Shown piece by piece: positions 5,424 to 8,622 of a stretch of 8,622 nucleotides of DNA. The stretch's first letter is position 1. Every line of letters starts with the position of its first letter. The position numbers were made by a program, and so were the translations under genes. The notes under the pieces were generated by a model. The model was not told the DNA's origin, did not search any database, and was given only the letters and a program-made list of their open reading frames with translations. This DNA is from Actinomycetes bacterium (lineage in GTDB: Bacteria; Actinomycetota; Actinomycetes; Propionibacteriales; Propionibacteriaceae), in contig JAKOQD010000087.1 in NCBI GenBank assembly GCA_029778515.1, forward strand, positions 1-8,622. The letters are read 5' to 3'.

Positions 5424-6146
5424 TCACGAAGGGGTGATCCTGCGCGTGGTGGCCGCCACTGTCGCGACTGCAAAGGGCTCCCGGCCAGCGGCCCGCAACG
5501 CTCGGACGGCCTCGACGAGCGTCGCACCGGTGGTCACGATGTCGTCCACCAGCAACAACTCCCCCGGCGGCAGTCGCCCCGCGGTGAATGCGCCGGCCAG
5601 GTTGGCGAGGCGGCCTTCCCGGCCGAGATCGGCCTGATCAGCGGGTCGCCGCACCTGCCTCAGCCCTGCGGACGCGCGCACGTCCAGCCCGGTACCGCGC
5701 AACCGCCGGGCCGCCAGCCGGGCGAGGGCCAACGTGAGATCCAGGCCACGTTCGGCCGCCGCGGCACGCGCCGTGGGCACCGGCACGATCAGCAACCCGC
5801 CAGCGGCGAGCTCGGGCCGGTCCAGCAGCAAGCGGGCCAACGCGACCGCCAGCCGCTCGGCCAGGACCGGCACCGCACCGAGCGCGTCGCGCTCCTTGGC
5901 CGCCAGCAGTAGGCGGCGCAGTTCCCCGTCGTAGCGGCCTCCGGCCACCACCGCAGGCAGTCCGGGTGGCAACCCAGCCACCGCTACCGGCCGCACCGCG
6001 ATCGCCGTCCGGCAGCCGGCACAGACGCCCAGGCCGGACGCGCCGCAGCCAGGACAGTGGGCGCCGAGCACCAGCTCTCCCCCGACGCTCAGCAGGCGCG
6101 CAATGGTCACGTCCCTATCTTCGGCAGGAGTCGCCAGCGCGATCAC
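5424..6146 (-). CDS. comF: ComF family phosphoribosyltransferase-like protein
   Basis: 240 residues. A zinc-ribbon-like knuckle near the N-terminus has C31, C34, C42 and C45 (CPGC...CAGC). Then come the family block YDGELRRLLLAAKER (72-86), VPVPTARAAAAERGLD (121-136), and the R..DQADLGREGRLANLAGAF segment. The PRPP-binding loop LVDDIVTTGATLVEA (199-213) has its acidic pair intact, so the type I phosphoribosyltransferase fold looks complete. In naturally competent bacteria ComFC helps DNA uptake; in actinobacteria the role is unclear. The GTG at 6146 lies 12 nt after the lpqB stop, suggesting coupled expression. GTG at 6110 is also plausible because typical relatives begin close to the LVLG..C segment and residues 1-12 look unconserved. 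Ribosome binding sites are poor for both. Confidence 0.9.
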   Translation of the reverse strand: MIALATPAEDRDVTIARLLSVGGELVLGAHCPGCGASGLGVCAGCRTAIAVRPVAVAGLPPGLPAVVAGGRYDGELRRLLLAAKERDALGAVPVLAERLAVALARLLLDRPELAAGGLLIVPVPTARAAAAERGLDLTLALARLAARRLRGTGLDVRASAGLRQVRRPADQADLGREGRLANLAGAFTAGRLPPGELLLVDDIVTTGATLVEAVRALRAAGREPFAVATVAATTRRITPS

Positions 6147-6158
6147 CCGTCCACAGGC

Positions 6159-7883
6159 TCAACCTGAATAGGCCAGATCGTCCACAGCGGTCACCGCGAG
6201 CGCCCAGTTGAACTCGCTCTCAAAGCGGTAGCCGGCGCCGCTGTCGGTCAACGCAACTGCTGGCCGCCCCGGCACCACGGCGAGCTTGATCAAGGATGCT
6301 GCCTTGGTGGGTCCAATATCCGTTGCGGTCGCCCCGTCCTCACTCACCCGGACCACGCTGGTGTCACCGGTCTCCAGACGCTGCAGCACGGCAACTTCCG
6401 CGGGCGACCACTTCGTCGAAGTGGATCGGGACGCCCAACCCAGATCGAGCGCCGCACCGTCGGTACCCGTGCTCAGGTTCACCTCCAACGGCCGCCAGCC
6501 GGTCAGCCGGATCTGGTCATCCGTGCGCACCACGACCGCGACCCCCACCTCGGTGCGGGTGCCGTTGCGCAATACGAGCGCGATCCGGGTGCCGTCCGGC
6601 GACAGCTTGCTCGCAACCAACGGACGCTTCGGCAGCTCACTCCCATCCACTCGGATCGTCAACCCATCTCGGAACACCCGGAAGCTACCCGGCCCCGAGG
6701 CCGTCGCGGACCACAACTCGCCGTTCCTGGCGAAATCGGGCCGCAGCAGTCCGGTTCCAGTGCGCACCGTCCGCGACTTGGCCGCACCGACGGGAGCCAG
6801 GACGAGCCTGGTCGCGGAATCCGTGATCGCAGCGACTTCGGCCAGGTCGCTGCGCACCGCGATCAGCTCGGGCCGGGTCAGGTCGGCTTCGACCGGGCTG
6901 AAGTCCGCCCAATTGGCTTCGCGCAGCGCCACCACGCGCCCCTCGGCGATCGCGAACAGGGACCGCTGCGCAGTCACGTTGTCGGGCGACATCCGGGTGA
7001 AGTCGTCGCCGTCGAGTTCGGTACCGCCGAACTCCCCGGCAATGGCAAGGCCGCCGATACTCACCTGCACAGCGGTCACTTGGGCGAAGCCCACAACGGT
7101 GTTCACAATCTCGGCCAGCAGGTTCTGTCGCTCCTCGGTGGTCAGCCGCAGCCCGTCCGAGCCCAACTCGACCATGGTCACCCCGCGTTCGTCGAGGCTC
7201 ACGTTATCCACATCGAGTTCACTCACCGAAGCCCGCCGCAACGCCGGCGCCAGCCGTTCGGACGGGCCGGAAAGCACAGCCTGCACCGCCGCGGTCAGCG
7301 CCTGGTCACCGTTAGCGAAGTACCGCTGTTCGGGTACCAGGACGCTGCCGGACGCGTCCAGGAAGTGGACGGTTACCGGGGTGAAGTTGGTGCTGAACAG
7401 GTAGCGGGAGACCAGCAGCCCGTCCGGCGGGTTCGATATGCGCCACTGGTTGTTGGCATCGCGCACCAGCTCGAAGTCGTGCCGCAACTGCTCGGAGGCG
7501 GTCGCGAAGCTGCCCAGCGAGTCGAGCCGGCCGACCAGCGGGGTGATCAGCATCACCGTCTGGCCGAACTCCTCCGGCGGCTTCCCGTCCGCGTAGACCT
7601 GGACGCCGGACTCGGGGTGCCAGAGCGCGCTCGCCGTCTCGGTCAGGTACTGGCGTGCGACCGCGTAATTGGGTTGATGGATGCTCATCGCGTGCAGGAA
7701 CCCCTCGACGACGAGCAGTTGACTGGCACCCGTCGCCGGGGGCAGCGGGTGGACGCTCACCCCCGAGTCCGTGCCGGGCACCTGTTGGGTGTGGTGCTCG
7801 ATCGGCCCGGACGTGGGCACGGTGGCGCACCCGCCAAGGGCCAGCAGCACCGCGACGACCAGCGCGAGCAGACGGTTAGGCAT
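6159..7883 (-). CDS. lpqB: Lipoprotein LpqB, partner of MtrAB
   Basis: 574 residues, close to the ~580 of mycobacterial LpqB. Residues 1-19 form a lipoprotein signal (positive NR, hydrophobic core, lipobox LGGC with Cys19). Next is the LpqB N-terminal domain (about 25-180), then a GerMN-like domain (about 190-290; ALTAAVQAVLSGPSERLAPALRR), then a C-terminal beta-propeller-like region from about 310. In mycobacteria LpqB binds the outer part of the sensor kinase MtrB and tunes MtrA signalling for cell envelope and division. The ATG at 7883 lies inside the end of mtrB: the two genes overlap by 8 nt in different frames, which implies translational coupling. comF follows after 12 nt. Identity rests on the lipobox, length and gene order. 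Confidence 0.95.
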   Translation of the reverse strand: MPNRLLALVVAVLLALGGCATVPTSGPIEHHTQQVPGTDSGVSVHPLPPATGASQLLVVEGFLHAMSIHQPNYAVARQYLTETASALWHPESGVQVYADGKPPEEFGQTVMLITPLVGRLDSLGSFATASEQLRHDFELVRDANNQWRISNPPDGLLVSRYLFSTNFTPVTVHFLDASGSVLVPEQRYFANGDQALTAAVQAVLSGPSERLAPALRRASVSELDVDNVSLDERGVTMVELGSDGLRLTTEERQNLLAEIVNTVVGFAQVTAVQVSIGGLAIAGEFGGTELDGDDFTRMSPDNVTAQRSLFAIAEGRVVALREANWADFSPVEADLTRPELIAVRSDLAEVAAITDSATRLVLAPVGAAKSRTVRTGTGLLRPDFARNGELWSATASGPGSFRVFRDGLTIRVDGSELPKRPLVASKLSPDGTRIALVLRNGTRTEVGVAVVVRTDDQIRLTGWRPLEVNLSTGTDGAALDLGWASRSTSTKWSPAEVAVLQRLETGDTSVVRVSEDGATATDIGPTKAASLIKLAVVPGRPAVALTDSGAGYRFESEFNWALAVTAVDDLAYSG

Positions 7884-8622
7884 GCAGCACCACCTTCGCG
7901 TCCGGCGGCACGGACGGCCATGGCGAACCCTGCAACTCTTCCGCGGCCTTCCTGGGCACGGTCAGCCGGAACTGGGCGCCCGCGCCCGGGCTGCCCCAGG
8001 CATCCAGACGCCCGCCGTGGAGGCGCGCGTCCTCGAGCGAGATCGACAGTCCCAGACCGGTGCCACCGACGTGCCGCCCGCGGGACGGATCCGCACGCCA
8101 GAATCGGTTGAACACCTGGCTCCCCTCCTCCGCGGTGAAGCCGACCCCGTGGTCGCGGACGGCAACCGCCACGGCGTTCTCGTCACCGCGGACGTACACC
8201 GTGATCGGCCTGCCCTCCCCGTGCTCGATCGCGTTCGTGATCAGATTGCGCAGCACCCGGCGAATCCGCCGACCGTCCACCTCTGCCACGCAGTTACCGC
8301 CGGAGTCGAGGGTGAGCTGGGTGTGCGTCCGCTCGGCCAACCGCTGCTGGGCGGCCATCTCCTCCCCGGCCAGGACGGTCAGGTCGACATAGTCCAAGGC
8401 GAGCTGGGCGGCTCCGGCATCAAAGCGGGAGATCTCCAGCAGATCGGTGAGCAGGCCCTCGAAACGGTCCAGTTCGGCCGACAGCAGCTCGGTCGAACGT
8501 CTCGACACCGCGTCGAACTCGTCCCGGTGGGAGTGCAGCACCTCAGCGGCCATCCGAATCGTGGTCAGCGGGGTGCGCAGCTCGTGGGACACGTCGGAAA
8601 CGAATCGCTGCTGCACCAGTGA
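7876..8622 (-). CDS. mtrB: Sensor histidine kinase MtrB, 3' part
   Basis: The last 248 residues of the kinase; the sensor, transmembrane and HAMP parts lie beyond the right edge. The fragment opens at the dimerisation domain FVSDVSHELRTPLTTIRM, with the phosphorylated His at fragment residue 13. It continues to the ATP-binding domain: N-box NLITNAIEH, G1 box DHGVGF (157-162), F-box FNRFWRADPSR and G2 box GGTGLGLS (186-193). All boxes are intact. The GTG at 8616 is internal, since the residues before it fit the family. The partner gene lpqB overlaps its 3' end, which supports MtrB over other actinobacterial kinases. By family knowledge it phosphorylates MtrA, which controls cell wall hydrolases and division genes. 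The tail after residue 225 is short. Confidence 0.95.
   Translation of the reverse strand, partial: SLVQQRFVSDVSHELRTPLTTIRMAAEVLHSHRDEFDAVSRRSTELLSAELDRFEGLLTDLLEISRFDAGAAQLALDYVDLTVLAGEEMAAQQRLAERTHTQLTLDSGGNCVAEVDGRRIRRVLRNLITNAIEHGEGRPITVYVRGDENAVAVAVRDHGVGFTAEEGSQVFNRFWRADPSRGRHVGGTGLGLSISLEDARLHGGRLDAWGSPGAGAQFRLTVPRKAAEELQGSPWPSVPPDAKVVLHA

Noticed and set aside
6408..6424. Perfect palindrome CCACTTCG-T-CGAAGTGG inside lpqB
   Set aside because: Arms of 8 nt are expected by chance in a window this size. It lies in coding sequence and is not a copy of the glnK/comF palindrome.
7204..7212. TTATCCACA, a perfect E. coli-type DnaA box
   Set aside because: It is a single site within the lpqB coding sequence with no cluster, AT-rich stretch or replication gene nearby, so not an origin.
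6286..8111. Long plus-strand open frames opposite lpqB and mtrB
   Set aside because: They are low-complexity Ser/Arg/Pro or Arg/His/Gln translations with no domain, antisense to well-identified genes.

Overview
The window is high-GC DNA from an actinobacterium. The evidence is the right-hand gene order mtrB-lpqB-comF, with hpf a little further left, which is a conserved actinobacterial block; GTG/TTG starts; and an MtrB/LpqB pair, which is confined to actinobacteria. A member of the Propionibacteriales is my guess, but nothing here proves that rank. No tRNA, rRNA, CRISPR array, transposase or integrase is visible.

Layout, left to right. Positions 1-416 (minus) hold the start of a winged-helix, YcaQ/AlkZ-like DNA glycosylase gene that runs off the left edge. 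Positions 417-1058 hold a decayed DUF559-type gene (minus) with a 40-nt palindromic element on each side (451-490 and 1005-1044). The two elements match at 34 of 40 positions and share a compensatory base-pair change. Positions 1059-2531 (minus) encode an unusual protein in which a multi-helix membrane domain is fused to a PstS-like substrate-binding domain. Positions 2647-3273 (minus) are hpf, the long ribosome hibernation factor, with a perfect Shine-Dalgarno sequence and a possible stress-sigma promoter. The 306-nt gap 3274-3579 is a divergent control region. It holds a helically phased array of GTAAC/CTAAC boxes typical of GlnR-type nitrogen control just upstream of amtB.

Positions 3580-5279 (plus) are the amtB-glnK operon: an ammonium channel and its PII partner, overlapping by 4 nt. 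A double-palindrome hairpin (5313-5360) separates glnK from the convergent comF. Positions 5424-8622 (minus) are comF, lpqB and the 3' part of mtrB, which look like one operon with tight spacing and an 8-nt mtrB/lpqB overlap.

Functionally, MtrB-LpqB (with MtrA off the right edge) senses and controls cell envelope and division. ComF is a phosphoribosyltransferase-fold protein. Hpf inactivates ribosomes in stress or stationary phase. AmtB-GlnK handles ammonium uptake and nitrogen sensing. The plus-strand nitrogen operon appears to sit as a foreign cassette inside the otherwise minus-strand mtr-lpqB-comF-hpf block. The pstS-like gene, the DUF559 remnant and the palindromes look like a second variable patch between hpf and the glycosylase gene.

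The most noteworthy signals are the covarying palindromic pair, the phased GTAAC array, the paired palindromes at the glnK/comF junction and the orphan membrane-fused PstS-like protein. I see no complete new defence or mobile system.
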